DNA of 64,000 bases from Acanthococcus lagerstroemiae (GCA_031841125.1 CM063114.1:1-64000), one strand, 5' to 3'. Counted from the first letter of the stretch, positions 1 to 10,698 are shown. Notes: generated by a model from the letters alone, not told the origin. A program made the numbers and translations.

Positions 1-1262
1 AACAAAGTAAACCAAGTACGACTGCAAAAATAATAGACGAACCGAATTTCCGTACCAGTATTACTTCAAACATATCATTCTTATCAGTCATTTCAGATAC
101 GTCTTTCAATAGATCAACTGCAGGGTTCCTTTCATTCTTCAAAATATGAACCCATCTTCGTATTACTTCTGATTTTCCATAACTCGTTGCATATTTATTA
201 TCCATGATACCATATCTCTTTCCTCACAAAAATATCCGAAATGATACTGAAAAAAACGCTTTGTTATTCTATGATTTCAAAATTTAATACTGACAACTCA
301 CCAGCAGGTGGAACGTGCTTCTGTCTCGAATGAGGTAATACAAATAAATGTCTTTGTTACGAATGAATTCGATAAGATTACAGAACTCGTTCTGCGCTCA
401 ATCTAGTCTTCTTTTGGAAACATATGTAGGTACTTACTTCTCAAAACCTACTCCTTTTCATAAATTAGCTACTCAAGAAAGTTTCGTATCACATGACGCG
501 ATGAAATAAACTCATCAGAGTTCGTTCTATGTTTGAGAAATTTACGTCTTCTTTTGAAACATGTTCTCTGTATCGAAAAACCCATCTCCGAGTTCACTTC
601 ATGAAAATACCCATGAAAATACCTTGGAACAAAGTACTGACTTCGTACGAATTCTAGTCGAACGTATTCACTTTCACGTTTCAGCTTTGAAAAATAAAAC
701 GAAACATTTTACATATCAAAATTAAATCGAGAATCTACGACATTTTAAACATGCTCTCATTCTCAGAAAGTTTTGTATTCCATAAGAATGACAAGATGTT
801 CTTTGTTCTTGATTATCCTGATGTACGACGAAAAATGTTTCCTTTCAGCTGGTAATGATGATTCGCTTCTCACAAAAACACCTTCATTTGACAAACTTCA
901 ATGTACAGGAATTGCTGAATGAGAACACAAATCTTACTTACCTACTGGGTTCTAGTTCGCCGATTCTCTTAATCGCCTTTTCGTATGTTTTCAATGACAC
1001 CTGCATCAGAATCACAATTAATCTGTTCGCAGACCTGATAAGAACCCAGTGACGAGCTCAATTTAGAAATAGTTAACGAGGAATACTCGTATCCGAAACA
1101 ATACCAATCGTACAGGATCAGCACAGAGCAAGTTTAGAAAGTTCAAACAGGTCTCAAAAAATCTTTATAATTTTGATCAAAAGCACTAAAAACTAGCAAG
1201 AGCAACACGGCCAGCTCATTACACAATATTGCAGCTTGTTCTGTATAATCAAAACATCAACG
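1..1262. other. AT-rich sequence without a supportable gene
   Basis: I see no frame with protein-family character here. The longest open frame (855-1052, 65 codons) has no recognisable motif. The stretch is AT-rich spacer with loosely similar short phrases, and no terminal repeats or RNA gene can be made out. Confidence 0.5.
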
Positions 1263-1282
1263 TTCAGGCTGGATTTACATTC

Positions 1283-1446
1283 GAGTCGGCGACACTTTTT
1301 AATGTTAAAAGTGTGTCCGTGACACGTCGCCGACTCTCAAATATGTATGCAGTTAGGGCCAGTTTTACAACAGTTTTACAATTGTGAGTACAGGCCGCAC
1401 GCAGCTCCCGCGAGTTAACGATGACTTCGCTGTTGTAAAACTGGCC
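1283..1446. repeat. Two neighbouring inverted repeats
   Basis: The first hairpin spans 1283-1336 with arms GAGTCGGCGAC and GTCGCCGACTC, and it contains a further inner repeat (GACACTTTT / AAAAGTGTGTC). The second pairs GGCCAGTTTTACAACAG at 1357-1373 with its exact complement at 1430-1446. They look like parts of a foldback or MITE-type element that continues into the longer hairpin at 1486-1608. No coding capacity is visible. Confidence 0.55.
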
Positions 1447-1485
1447 TTCAAATTGAAAATCAGCAAACTGCCACATGCGCTTCAG

Positions 1486-1608
1486 TGAATGCCAACCAAT
1501 ACGGTGAAGCAGTGGGCTCAGAAGGGAGCCCCGCGGGATGCACTCTGTATAAGAGTGCATCCCCGCCCCCCTTCTGAACACACTACCGCACCGCATGGCT
1601 GGCATTCA
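1486..1608. repeat. Long imperfect foldback (123 bp)
   Basis: The stretch begins TGAATGCC and ends GGCATTCA. The two halves pair through most of their length, including TCAGAAGGG and GGATGCACTC, around a 7-base loop. Single mismatches and small bulges interrupt the arms. It could be a foldback transposon or a precursor-like RNA hairpin; the sequence alone does not decide. Confidence 0.55.
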
Positions 1609-3061
1609 CCTACACACATGTGACAGGGTTAAATGACGGCGTGTACGTCTACACATTGCCAACTAACCGCTAAATTCAATCTAATTTCTAGTATATATAA
1701 TAACGAAGCCGGCAACACAGTTTATCTATGAGTAGCGTGAGTACCAAAGTGACATATTATTTGAATGCTGAATAGGATGGCTTTTCTCCTCGTTTTCCAT
1801 ATTCAAAATTAAAGTTTTATCAATATTTTCACTTTTCATTCGTTTTTGCAGTTTATAACAGCTACTCTGATGCGGTTAGAATACTGAAGTTGTTGGATCA
1901 GTGATGACTGGCCATGGGGCACGGTGCGCCGGTTGGTTTGGTGCGCCGGTCGGTTTTGTGCCGGCATAAACGTAAACGGAAAATTGCAAAGAATATTTCA
2001 AAGTTTGAAATAATTTCAACAGCACATGTAAGCATTTTTGATAATTTTCAAGATTTCCGATCCTTTATCAAAATACTTAGAAACATCTGGATTAGATTTT
2101 AAAATGCAAGGATTTTGTGAATGCTGCTTTTAAAACGATGATGAAGGCATGTTCCAGAAACTTTGAGGAGGTCAAAAATACTGCATTAATTTTCATTCAA
2201 ACATTGAATAATACTACATAATCTAGAAAATTCAGATAATGATGAAAGAGGTTGCTTTTGCAGTATATACAGATTTTCCTAATCGATGAGGAAGGAATTC
2301 AGAAAATATAAAGTCACATGTACAACTTAATAATGGATACTGTATTGTAACACGTCTTGCAAAAAGGATTGGCTGGGTTGGATTGAAAAATCTGATCCGT
2401 TATTCAAAATTCGTGACCTAAATAAACTCTGTACCTATAGATAGTTTGTTTGGTACCCATGTTCTTATTTTAAATGCCAAATTGACGTCAACTTTTGTAT
2501 ATAGTTATCTACATTTTTTGCTAAAATTTACCGTATTTGGCAGAGTAGGAGAGCAGGGAGAAGCGGATCTACATGACATGTTTGCCTAGGGCCAAAAGTC
2601 TCGCCGGTTTCACACTGTTAATGAAGTTCCCAAAAGTTCACCAATGAAAATCCTCAGTTCAGCACAATGAGATTCCTCCAATGTACTAATGAACGTCCTC
2701 AACTTGCCTGAGAAGGTTTCCGTTCACAAAAATAAAGCTGGAAAAATATGATGAACTGACCAGAAGTCGCAGCTTATACATTATATTTACCTACATTGTA
2801 ACAACAAAATGTCGTAAGGCATGCATTATTTCTAACACAGTACGATCTATTTACAAAAACTTATTACAGGATGAAGGAGCGAGCATAGGTACGCTTATTC
2901 TCAAAAACAAAAACTGCTACTTTAATATTCTTTGTAACGTTTCATGGTAGCAAAATCTTCAAGGACATGGCTACAGAGATAGTGAATTTCATGTACATAC
3001 ACAAGAAATTCACTAAAACTGAACACGAAAAAAATAAACATGTGTACATAAATGGCAACAT
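1609..3061. other. Intergenic DNA downstream of the NPRL3 gene
   Basis: No open frame here has a recognisable domain. The region holds the presumed 3' untranslated end of the minus-strand NPRL3 gene near 2.9-3.06 kb and otherwise AT-rich spacer. Confidence 0.45.
2921..2926 (-). terminator. Possible polyadenylation signal ATTAAA
   Basis: On the minus strand the variant hexamer ATTAAA lies about 135 bases beyond the NPRL3 stop codon. No canonical AATAAA was noticed closer to the stop. The short motif alone is weak evidence. Confidence 0.25.
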
Positions 3062-6000
3062 TTACAATGCGCTCGGGTAAAAGAAAGACACAGCGGGATC
3101 TTCGCATTCGCACGTTACAATTATATCTTGAAATTTTTCGATAAGCTGGACCAACTGAGACCTTCTAATGTTTTCTAGATACATGATCTCTTCTAGATGA
3201 CTAGTGCCCTGCAAATAACCTTGTTTCAATAAACGTATTAGCAAATGGAAATCTTCCGGACTAGAGGAAGCGGGAATTTTCATCAGCGCCATTTTCTCGT
3301 CTTCTGAAAGCGTAGAAATAAAATCATCTTCGTTAAAGAGTTCGTCAATTTTATCGCCTTCGTCCACGATGGAAATATTTAACCAGCTATTTAATTCGGT
3401 TTGAAAGGTTGTCATCGGTATCTTGGTAAAATCTTCGCTTACGACGGAACTAAGGTCACTGTCGCTCGGAGCTTGTAAACTATACGTGTCCAAATCTGAT
3501 GCACTTTGGCCAAAATTGGTATTCAAGCTCTGATAACGGCTGTGCGAAATCGTCGGAATGTCCTAAACAGAATAAATTGATATTGGGTAATTATTGTAGG
3601 GCAAACAGACCGACAAAAATTCGCAAGAAACGATGGGTAATGATACGTTAATGCGAAGTAAGTACGTAGCATAGTGAGTAGCGATAGGTACTCCAGATGA
3701 AAAGTAAGAAAGTGAGAAAAAAAACTGAGAAGTTTTAAAATTCGCGAAAATGTGTTAAAATTTACCTACTCTTTGTTTTCTAATAGCAAATACACCTAAA
3801 CGAAATTCATTACAGGATACTAAAGGCTGCATTGCATATAACAGGTTAATTATAACGAATTTTAAATTTATTCTATAGACGGTCAGAATGGATACATTTT
3901 ATGAAAGATAAGAATATGATTAAGAAATCTGGAAAATTGGAAAGAGCTTCTAAAGTAGAACAATAAATTTACTGTTATTCACCTCAATCTGTAAAATTCC
4001 TTTCTTCGTAGGCATAAAGTAAACGTACGTATGCAGCTGCATTAATAACCTGTGACGCAACATCCATGCTACCATTTGCACAAGGATAGCTTGTTCTTGT
4101 GAGTGCGTTAAAGGATTCAACTTATGTAGCATGGTAGACGGTAACGAAAATTCATGCATCAACTGGAACATACATACAGATATTCTGACAAAACTGAGAA
4201 TCATTATTATAGACGTTTTGATACGCCTCATACAGTCGCATTTGGTAAACCATTAAAGGGAAGTAAACCTCTAGTAGATGATGACCAGGAAACTGCTCTG
4301 CAAATTTCTCCATTAGACTGGAGTTGTAATTTATGGAAGTTCCTGGGGCAATGACGTATATATTGGACTCGCAAAGAGGATATATTATCATCGCACATCC
4401 CCAATTTAAGAAGTGACCAATCAAATTATACACCTAATGACGGCAAATAATAATTCAATTCAATATCAGTGAGTAAATAAATCTCTTTGGTAGAAAAAGA
4501 GGGATGATAAATATTGAGATAACACAAACCTGCGCCAAAGTTAAATCCGAATCGGCGGATATTACTTGGAAGTTTTTCAATGGACTATACACTTTCAAGA
4601 ATCGAATGAGCGAAGGGCTAGTATCGGGCGGCAATGAATTTAACAGTGTTACAATATCTTCAAGCAACAATATACCGTGATACGGCTTCAAATTTTGTAA
4701 GCATCTGCGGGAGAATGGAATTTTAGAATACGTCAAACTAGAATTAAATGATAAAGTACAACAAACTGTGAGTTGCCGGACGGATTTAAAGAAGTAACTT
4801 TTAGTGGACGAAAAAATATTTCCAACGTGACAAGAAAACTTCTTTCATAATGCTGAAGGTCGAAAAATCTGACATTTTGAACTGACAAATATTACAACGG
4901 TTAGATGGTAATGCTCACCAAGTGCATAAAAGATAAGTTATATTCATACAGCCGTCAAAGGGTGAAAGCTCTCTCAACTGACAAACATAAAGATGCACTG
5001 ACTCACCTACACATTAGCCTTCGAATCAGAATACCGGTCACACGTTCTTGCCATGCCTTACGAATGTACAAGAAAATTTTAATATCACACGTTCTTGCCA
5101 TGCCTTACGAATGTACAAAAAAATTGTAATAATCTGTCAAACCTTGTGGAAAAATGCACTAGGTTAACTTTACCATCAAGCCAACGATTTGAATGTCCAG
5201 CCTACGAGCACATTACAAAACGTTTTCAATGGGTACAACAATTTACTTCAAGTATCAAGAACAAAGGAGCAATATCCAATATTTTTCTGCTTTCCCGCGA
5301 TTCTCACGGAGAATAACATGATTTTCTTATGTACGGACGGTTAGGATAGACACAGATTTAATCAATCTAAGGAGAAAATACAACATATTTCACGTTCAGC
5401 TCACCTATCGATATCTTCTGGACTGATGGTAAAATTTGAAATATGAACAGCGTGTGCTTTCTGAGTCAAACAGAAGCTAATTTCAATCCAGTTATTCAAT
5501 CGGAAATGTACTACACCTTTCGTACACAAGTTTTTGTAAACAAATTTCAAATTTCGAGCTAAAGAGCACTGAGCGAGAATTGAGTCGAAGGAGGAGGGTA
5601 ATTCATCAGATGGTTCTTCCGGCCTATAAAACAAAAGAGGATAACTCTTGGTTACAATATTATGATAATTTACAGGTTTCGAAACCAATCTTGGTGACCA
5701 GTAGTAATACCTAGTAGCTTCCATATCGTGAGCAGCCATCATTAGCTTCATTTCCTTACCAAAATAGCCGCAACGTTTTTCCTCGTGTCTAATAGCAACT
5801 CCTAGTCTTTTGCTTAAATCATAATAGCTTTTAACAATCGAGTAATCCGCGGAGGCTCTCAGCGCAAACACTACATGCACCAGAATACATGACGGACTGT
5901 CCACTTTTCCGTGAAGAGAATTGATTCCAGAATATTGCTGTATCAACGTCGGATGCCCGATGAATCTGATATCATTTACCTTCAGTTCGAACTTATTTTC

Positions 6001-6258
6001 GGAAAATTTGGATTTCACAGCTAGTAGTGTGGATAGTAGTTCATCCGAGAATTCTGTCAACTTATCTAATTTACTTTTTACAACGTTAGCACTGTACAAT
6101 GTATCTTCGATTATCTGTAAACTATACGGTGTATTGCGAGCAAACTTTTGACGGATTTCATGTTTATTATCGTCGATGTAAGGATAACGAAACAGCAACC
6201 TGTGTCCTTTGCTATCACTTTTGACAAGTAGAATGCCAATAGGATCTGTATTCATCAT
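3062..6258 (-). CDS. NPRL3: NPRL3 homologue, GATOR1 complex subunit (five exons)
   Basis: The gene reads on the minus strand as exons 6258-5405, 4704-4530, 4433-4269, 4162-3983 and 3562-3062. All four introns are GT-AG (700, 96, 106 and 420 bp), the phases agree, and the joined frame is 624 residues, close to the about 570 of vertebrate NPRL3. Family landmarks in order are an N-terminal longin-like region opening with GILLVKSDSKGHRLLFRYP, FELKVNDIRFIGHPTL near residue 100, HEEKRCGYF, the core IIYPLCESNIY in exon 3, WMLRHRLLMQLHTYV in exon 4, and a C-terminal HLEEIMYLENIRRSQL in exon 5. In other animals NPRL3 joins NPRL2 and DEPDC5 in GATOR1, which stimulates GTP hydrolysis by RagA/B at the lysosome and so restrains TORC1 when amino acids are scarce. 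The start is the first of two adjacent ATG codons. I see no frameshift or premature stop, so the gene looks functional. UTRs were not determined. Confidence 0.93.
5038..5131. repeat. 47-bp tandem duplication in NPRL3 intron 1
   Basis: A unit beginning TCACACGTTCTTGCCATGCC starts at 5038 and again at 5085. The copies are nearly identical. It lies inside the 700-bp first intron, well away from the splice sites. Confidence 0.7.
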
Positions 6259-6444
6259 GGGGGCCGAAAACTAGCACACATACGCGCATCACCATTAATC
6301 CGAAAGCTAGGGCTCAAAGATAGGGCTACAAATCCAGCAGAAATTGTCAGCTAACATGTTATCAGGTTATCACTTATCAGTGTTGGCCGCGTTCCCGTTC
6401 CGATAGGAACGAAGTGTATCTATAGTCTGTGACTGCTTTTGTTA
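6259..6444 (-). promoter_or_regulatory. Presumed NPRL3 5' flank and promoter
   Basis: Only 186 bp separate the NPRL3 start codon from the first transposon upstream. Any unspliced leader and core promoter should lie here or within the adjoining MITE. I see no clear TATA box or initiator, so this is placement by position only. Confidence 0.3.
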
Positions 6445-6613
6445 GGGCTCTATAGTTTCACCTGGGTATACTAAGCCACCATTTTGGTTCGTACTGCGCC
6501 CGTCGATACCGAATTGACTACGCGTTACGCTCCGCATAGTCGGATTCGGCATCCACGGGCGCAGTATGAACCAAAATGGCGGCTTAGTATACCCAGGTGA
6601 AACTATAGAGCCC
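6445..6613. mobile_element. Foldback MITE, family A copy 1
   Basis: The element is an almost perfect palindrome of about 169 bp, flanked by TA on both sides. The ends read GGGCTCTATAGTTTCACCTG and the exact complement. Copy 2 lies at 11768-11936 with the inner part reversed, and a diverged relative lies at 41275-41787. A TA duplication and long terminal repeats suggest mobilisation by a Tc1/mariner-type transposase, but no transposase is encoded. Confidence 0.8.
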
Positions 6614-6868
6614 TACTGTGTTATGAGTAAAATACTTTGACTATACATACATGGACACCGAACAACGCCTCTTATCAGTGGTTTTTGTGAAGCCGGAACA
6701 GAGCCCAGAAGCCAAATAAAATTTTAAAAATAGAGATATAAAGGGCAAGTTTGCCGGAATCAAAGACGTGCTGGAATTAATTTTGTTATAGTTTATTTTG
6801 CGATTTATTATTTAATTAGTGTACATATTATACACCAACATGAGTAAAATTACGAATAATAATGACTC

Positions 6869-7198
6869 GTGCATGATATGTTAACGTTTATTCAAGTGAA
6901 AAATAGAGGTGGCCTTGCCGTGCCCAGCTCAACAGAAGTTCGTGATGTATGCATCTTCTTGGAAAAATTAATGCGAAAAAATGCAACAAAATTATTTCAA
7001 AATAGTCTTGTACATTTAATGACAAGCATTGCCCTAAGTAATTGTAAGTTTGTAGACTGTAACATCCATAAGCTTTTCAGCAGTATCTGTAAAAAATTTT
7101 TAAAAGTACGTTTAAACCACGAATCCAAGCTGTTTATTAAGGTTGAACAGTACATTCGACGTACGCGAACCAAAGTAATATTGTACAAGGGTCAGTAA
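6869..7198 (+). pseudogene. P-element/THAP9-type transposase, C-terminal remnant
   Basis: The frame of about 110 codons carries KNRGGLAVPSSTEVRDVCIF near its start and ends with VILYKGQ. The pattern of a GGL-x-PS motif followed by a basic tail ending in a KLVLFK-like phrase is typical of the C-terminal end of P-element and THAP9-related transposases. The THAP zinc finger and the catalytic region are absent, and no upstream part is visible between the left terminal repeat and this frame. The assignment is by remembered family pattern, not by search. Confidence 0.55.
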
Positions 7199-7400
7199 AT
7201 AAATTTATTTTTGCAATTGTTCTCTCTTACTTATTCTGGTATTATTGTATGCAGTAATGCAGTTATGCATATGATGAAAGTAGTAGGCTACAGCGAAGTT
7301 TGGTAATAAATTGATTGATTAGGTACATGCCAGCAACAGAGTAAGTTTACATAATTGTAATTATTACCAAATTATGAGTATATCATGTACAACAGGTACA

Positions 7401-7561
7401 TAATTGAATGGCTGGGTGGAAAAAGGGCGATTTTCAAAATCGCCCTTTTTCCGATTGTTGTCTGAATTTGATTCTACAAGGACCATAGAATCCAATCAGA
7501 CAATAATTGGAACGAGGGCGATTTTTGACATTTGCCCGTTTTCCACCCAGCCATCCAATTA
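7401..7561. mobile_element. Foldback MITE nested in the P-like element
   Basis: The ends are inverted copies: ATGGCTGGGTGGAAAA near the left end is mirrored by TTTTCCACCCAGCCAT near the right end, with outer TAATTG / CAATTA. An additional hairpin (GGGCGATTTTC / GAAAATCGCCC) sits just inside the left arm. No coding capacity is visible. Confidence 0.65.
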
Positions 7562-7794
7562 TCATTCACATATCTTGTATTAAAAGAAAGAGAAATCGAA
7601 TCCAAATAATTCAGAACGTTTTTTTTTTTTTAATAATGAAAAGTAAGAAATTTTCCATTTAGGATTAGACCGCATAATGATATGAAGATGGATTATAACT
7701 GATAAAAATAGTGATATAAAGGGCAATGTTGGCTTCACCCTAAATCGCGTTGTTCGGTGTCCATGTATGTATAGTCAAAGGTAAAATACGAATC

Positions 7795-8277
7795 CAAAGT
7801 CATATAGATACACCAAGTTAGACGACTAGCGCGTTTCCGCGTTCTGCCGTCATGCCAGCGCGCTGCTATCGCTGATCTCCTTTGGTTGCATTGCGCGTAT
7901 ATGGACATTTTTACGTTTTTGCGGATTAGCTCAAAAACTATCAATTTTGATGAAAAATCGGAAAGAGCTAAATTTGTTCACCTTGGAATTTCCCATCGAA
8001 TGCGCGTAAATTCGAAATTTTTATGGGTAAAATTTTGAAACTGATCTTACCTGATAGAAAATAACAGGTAGAATAAATTTTGTTCTTTTCACTTTTTCAT
8101 AAAACTCGACCGTTATTGAGTTAAACGCAAAACTTTGTTAGGGCTCCCAACGTTTACATTGATTTCACGGCAGTCGAACGCTGCCAGCGCTGCTATCGGG
8201 ATAAATTATCGTAACATACGAAGTTTAACATTGGTTAAATGGAGAGTCGAACGACTTGGTGTATCTATATGACTTTG
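7795..8277. mobile_element. TIR element, 483 bp, 8-bp duplication TACGAATC
   Basis: Perfect 24-bp terminal inverted repeats begin CAAAGTCATATAGATACACC and end at 8277. TACGAATC is repeated directly at 7787-7794 and 8278-8285. The duplication length fits hAT or P superfamilies, and no transposase is encoded. The left duplication overlaps the right duplication of the P-like element by two bases, so the two elements share one insertion hotspot. Confidence 0.75.
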
Positions 8278-8280
8278 TAC

Positions 8281-8385
8281 GAATCGAACCACACGCCTAC
8301 GCCTTAAGACCGATCTAACGATCTAAACGCAACTGAGCTAAAACTGAACTATGAGCTGTAAACAATTCACTCGTATTTAGAAACA
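8281..8385 (-). repeat. tRNA-like (SINE-type) repeat, copy 1
   Basis: On the minus strand the copy contains TTTTAGCTCAGTTGCG, resembling a pol III A box, and GTGGTTCGATTC, resembling a B box, about 45 bases apart. A second copy at 9519-9612 and a shorter one near 10500 share the same order of phrases, including AACAATTCACTCGTATTTA upstream. A tRNA-derived SINE or a repeated tRNA pseudogene are both possible. The fold is too degenerate to call a functional tRNA. Confidence 0.5.
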
Positions 8386-9235
8386 AGCGACCTCGCGCAT
8401 CGCGAGGTAGTAACAGGGTGTTTGCCATTGGGACTATGCAAATTGTAGAAGCGCTAGTGTAGAATAGGTATTTTTTGATAAGCGAATGATGCTCAGAATC
8501 TTCGACCATCCAAATCTGAAGTAGTCTTCTTTTCGTTTTTCCCCCCACCAGACCCGGGAACATAAAAGCACAGGACGCTACACGCACATCATGGAAGTTC
8601 AAGGCTTCGAACTCTGAAGCTGCAAACTGCAATCACCCGGCAGACTTTGATAAACACAGAACATACTAGAAAACTAGAATACATTTCCATTTAATTCATT
8701 CCAAGTGGCAAGCAGAAATCAAACACTCTACCTTTGCTTGCAAGACAAACAATAAATTCAAAGGCCATAGTCAGGAGTTTCAACGAATATGAACTGTCAA
8801 CTGCTGATAACAATTCAGAGGGACAGGAATTTTGTTTCGATTCAAATAAACGAGGAATTTTACTTCCATTCAAATAAAGTTGTGTTCTCACTTGAGAAAA
8901 CGCACATTAATGTGTGCTCACTCCTCATTACAATGTTTATAAGACGAAAAGACATTAGCTCTATGCTCCACTCCTGTGAATTCGTGAACTGTTAATGCGG
9001 GAAAAATAATCTGTCATTTCAAAAACAAAACGTGATCTGCCAATTATTTATTCACGTTTTTCATCAATTCCGCTACACGATTATAATATAAGTTCAAATT
9101 CGTGGTTGAAGGTATGTTGATGGTTTTGGATGATTCCTCAATCCTGACTGATAATGAAAGAGGAAAGTAAATAGTCAAACGAGAAACGAAATATTCGTGA
9201 AAGACCTCTGAAACAGAATACCAAAATCACCAATT
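8386..9235. other. Spacer with a small hairpin
   Basis: ACCTCGCG / CGCGAGGT forms a short hairpin near 8395, next to AGGGTGTTTGCC, a phrase that recurs at 10.6 kb. Short frames on both strands have no recognisable domain. Confidence 0.4.
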
Positions 9236-9239
9236 ACTT

Positions 9240-9975
9240 AATACTGCTAACATATTTATGAGACATAACTCACATCGCATTATTCCTCGGAAAATTTCCA
9301 GATAAGAGTACCACAGAATGTTGCTTGTCCTTGGTTCGATTCAAATACATTACTGAGAACCCATTTCATAGTTCATACAAACAAACAATACACTTACCTC
9401 TTCAGTTAATGTCTTCACTTTCTTTGAGGAAATAGTTCCTTTTTAGGACAGTACGAGCTGCACAATACTGTCATAACGTAAATAAGTTGCATTTGACAGA
9501 TAACTCCTCATTTGTAAATCGAACCACAGGCCTTTGCCTTAAGACCGATCTCAGGATCTAAATGCAACTGAGCTAAAACTGAACTATGATCAGTAAACAA
9601 TTCACTCTTATTTGGAGAAAAACTAGAAATACTAAATACTAATGAGTATCGAGAAACAGAATAATCGTCAATAATCAATCATCAGCCGATTCGTAATTAT
9701 TGGCAACAGATTACAGATTTCACGCCATTATATTAGCGTAGCGGAAGCTTCACTGCTCGAAACCTGGAAGAGAATAAGTATATCAAAATTACCATTAATA
9801 CTATGCGTGCATCACCATATGCTCCATCAAACATAATTCACATCACATTATTCCTTGAAAATTTTACTGATAAGAGTATCACGGAAAGTTGTACTAGGTT
9901 CCAGGTTCGATTCAAAGAAATTCTACCTTAACTGAACTGAGGACTAATTTAAAACATTAACAAACAGCAAACTTA
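9240..9975. repeat. Diverged direct duplication (about 160 bp units)
   Basis: The stretches near 9240-9400 and 9800-9975 share a sequence of landmarks: CACATCGCATTATTCCT, GATAAGAGTA, GGTTCGATTCAAA, and on the minus strand AGAGGTAAGT. The last matches a 5' splice-site consensus in both copies. This could be an old tandem duplication of a small exon or of a repeat element. No joined reading frame was found. Confidence 0.35.
9519..9612 (-). repeat. tRNA-like (SINE-type) repeat, copy 2
   Basis: The copy matches the repeat at 8281-8385 with scattered substitutions and keeps both the TAGCTCAGTTG and GGTTCGATT phrases on the minus strand. Confidence 0.5.
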
Positions 9976-10143
9976 CCTCTTCTAAATCCAGTTATACAAA
10001 TTTTACACAGTTTGAGCGTATACATTTTTGCGTAGCAGGAATCCTGAATCTAGTTTACATAAGCGGCTGATAGTATTGAAAACATTCTTCTCGATGACAT
10101 GCGACTCATAGTATTTCAAATAATATCTATTTACAGCTTGTTC

Positions 10144-10371
10144 TTAGTGGGATTGATAATATTCTCGATAATATTCTTTATGGGTTGGATTATACTCACG
10201 GATTTTTTCACGTCTTTCTCTTCGATGTTTCTCATTATATATCCGATTATCTCGATGTATTCTACCCTGCGCAACTGAATTATCATAACACTTAGTAATT
10301 CGTTTTTCTCTCCAATTTAACTGTAACAAATCATTACAAGCATTAAATCTTCTATTGGCATTATTCTTCAA
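10144..10371 (-). CDS. Hypothetical short ORF rich in Tyr, Arg and Glu
   Basis: This 75-codon frame ends in a repetitive tail with HKEYYREYYQSH, and its second half is rich in Arg, Glu, Lys and Tyr. I do not recognise it as a known family. The skewed composition could be chance, an exon fragment, or part of a repetitive charged protein. No neighbouring frame supports a larger gene. Confidence 0.15.
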   Translation of the reverse strand: MKNNANRRFNACNDLLQLNWREKRITKCYDNSVAQGRIHRDNRIYNEKHRRERREKIREYNPTHKEYYREYYQSH

Positions 10372-10496
10372 TTGTTCGGATACAACCTCAATTATTCGCT
10401 ACTGATGACTGGAATCGAATTCCAAAATAACGAAAATCTTGCTTGCTTGAGCTCCTTCGTTGTTACGCCAACTGGTTGATAAAACGGATAAAACAC

Positions 10497-10556
10497 TGAT
10501 AATAAAAACTGAACTAAAACTGAACTATGAACTGTAAACAATTCAGTCGTATTTAA
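10497..10556 (-). repeat. tRNA-like repeat, partial copy 3
   Basis: Only the upstream part of the repeat seen at 8281 and 9519 is present, with GAACTAAAACTGAACTATGA followed by AACAATTCAGTCGTATTTA. The B-box-like half is missing. Confidence 0.45.
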
Positions 10557-10581
10557 TGAAAAATGATGATGATGATGAAAA

Positions 10582-10698
10582 TTCGATTGCAATAGGGTGC
10601 TTGCAGCGCTGCGCGCGGGCAAACGCCCTAAAAAATGAAAAAGCAATTGCAATAGGGTGTTTGCTTGCAGCGCTCCGCGCGGCAAACACCCTAAAAAG
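10582..10698. repeat. Tandem pair of hairpin units
   Basis: Two units start ATTGCAATAGGGTG at about 10587 and 10647. Each folds on itself through arms AGGGTGTTTGC / GCAAACACCCT (second unit) or AGGGTGCTTGC / GCAAACGCCCT (first unit). It is preceded by a short (GAT)n tract. Confidence 0.55.

Larger units (their letters stand above)
6635..7780 (+). mobile_element. Deleted P-element-like transposon
   Basis: Perfect 34-bp terminal inverted repeats, beginning CTTTGACTATACATACATGG, lie at 6635-6668 and 7747-7780. They are flanked by the 8-bp direct duplication GTAAAATA at 6627-6634 and 7781-7788. P elements are known for terminal repeats of about 31 bp and 8-bp duplications. A 23-bp subterminal block (AAAAATAG, then GATATAAAGGGCAA) recurs in direct orientation at 6726-6748 and 7704-7726. 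The interior keeps only a C-terminal transposase-like frame (6869-7198) and carries a nested foldback MITE (7401-7561). At 1146 bp it is far shorter than a full P element and should be non-autonomous. Confidence 0.75.

Noticed and set aside
1264..1605. A 113-codon minus-strand frame
   Set aside because: It covers stacked inverted repeats, which explain its length. The translation has no recognisable domain.
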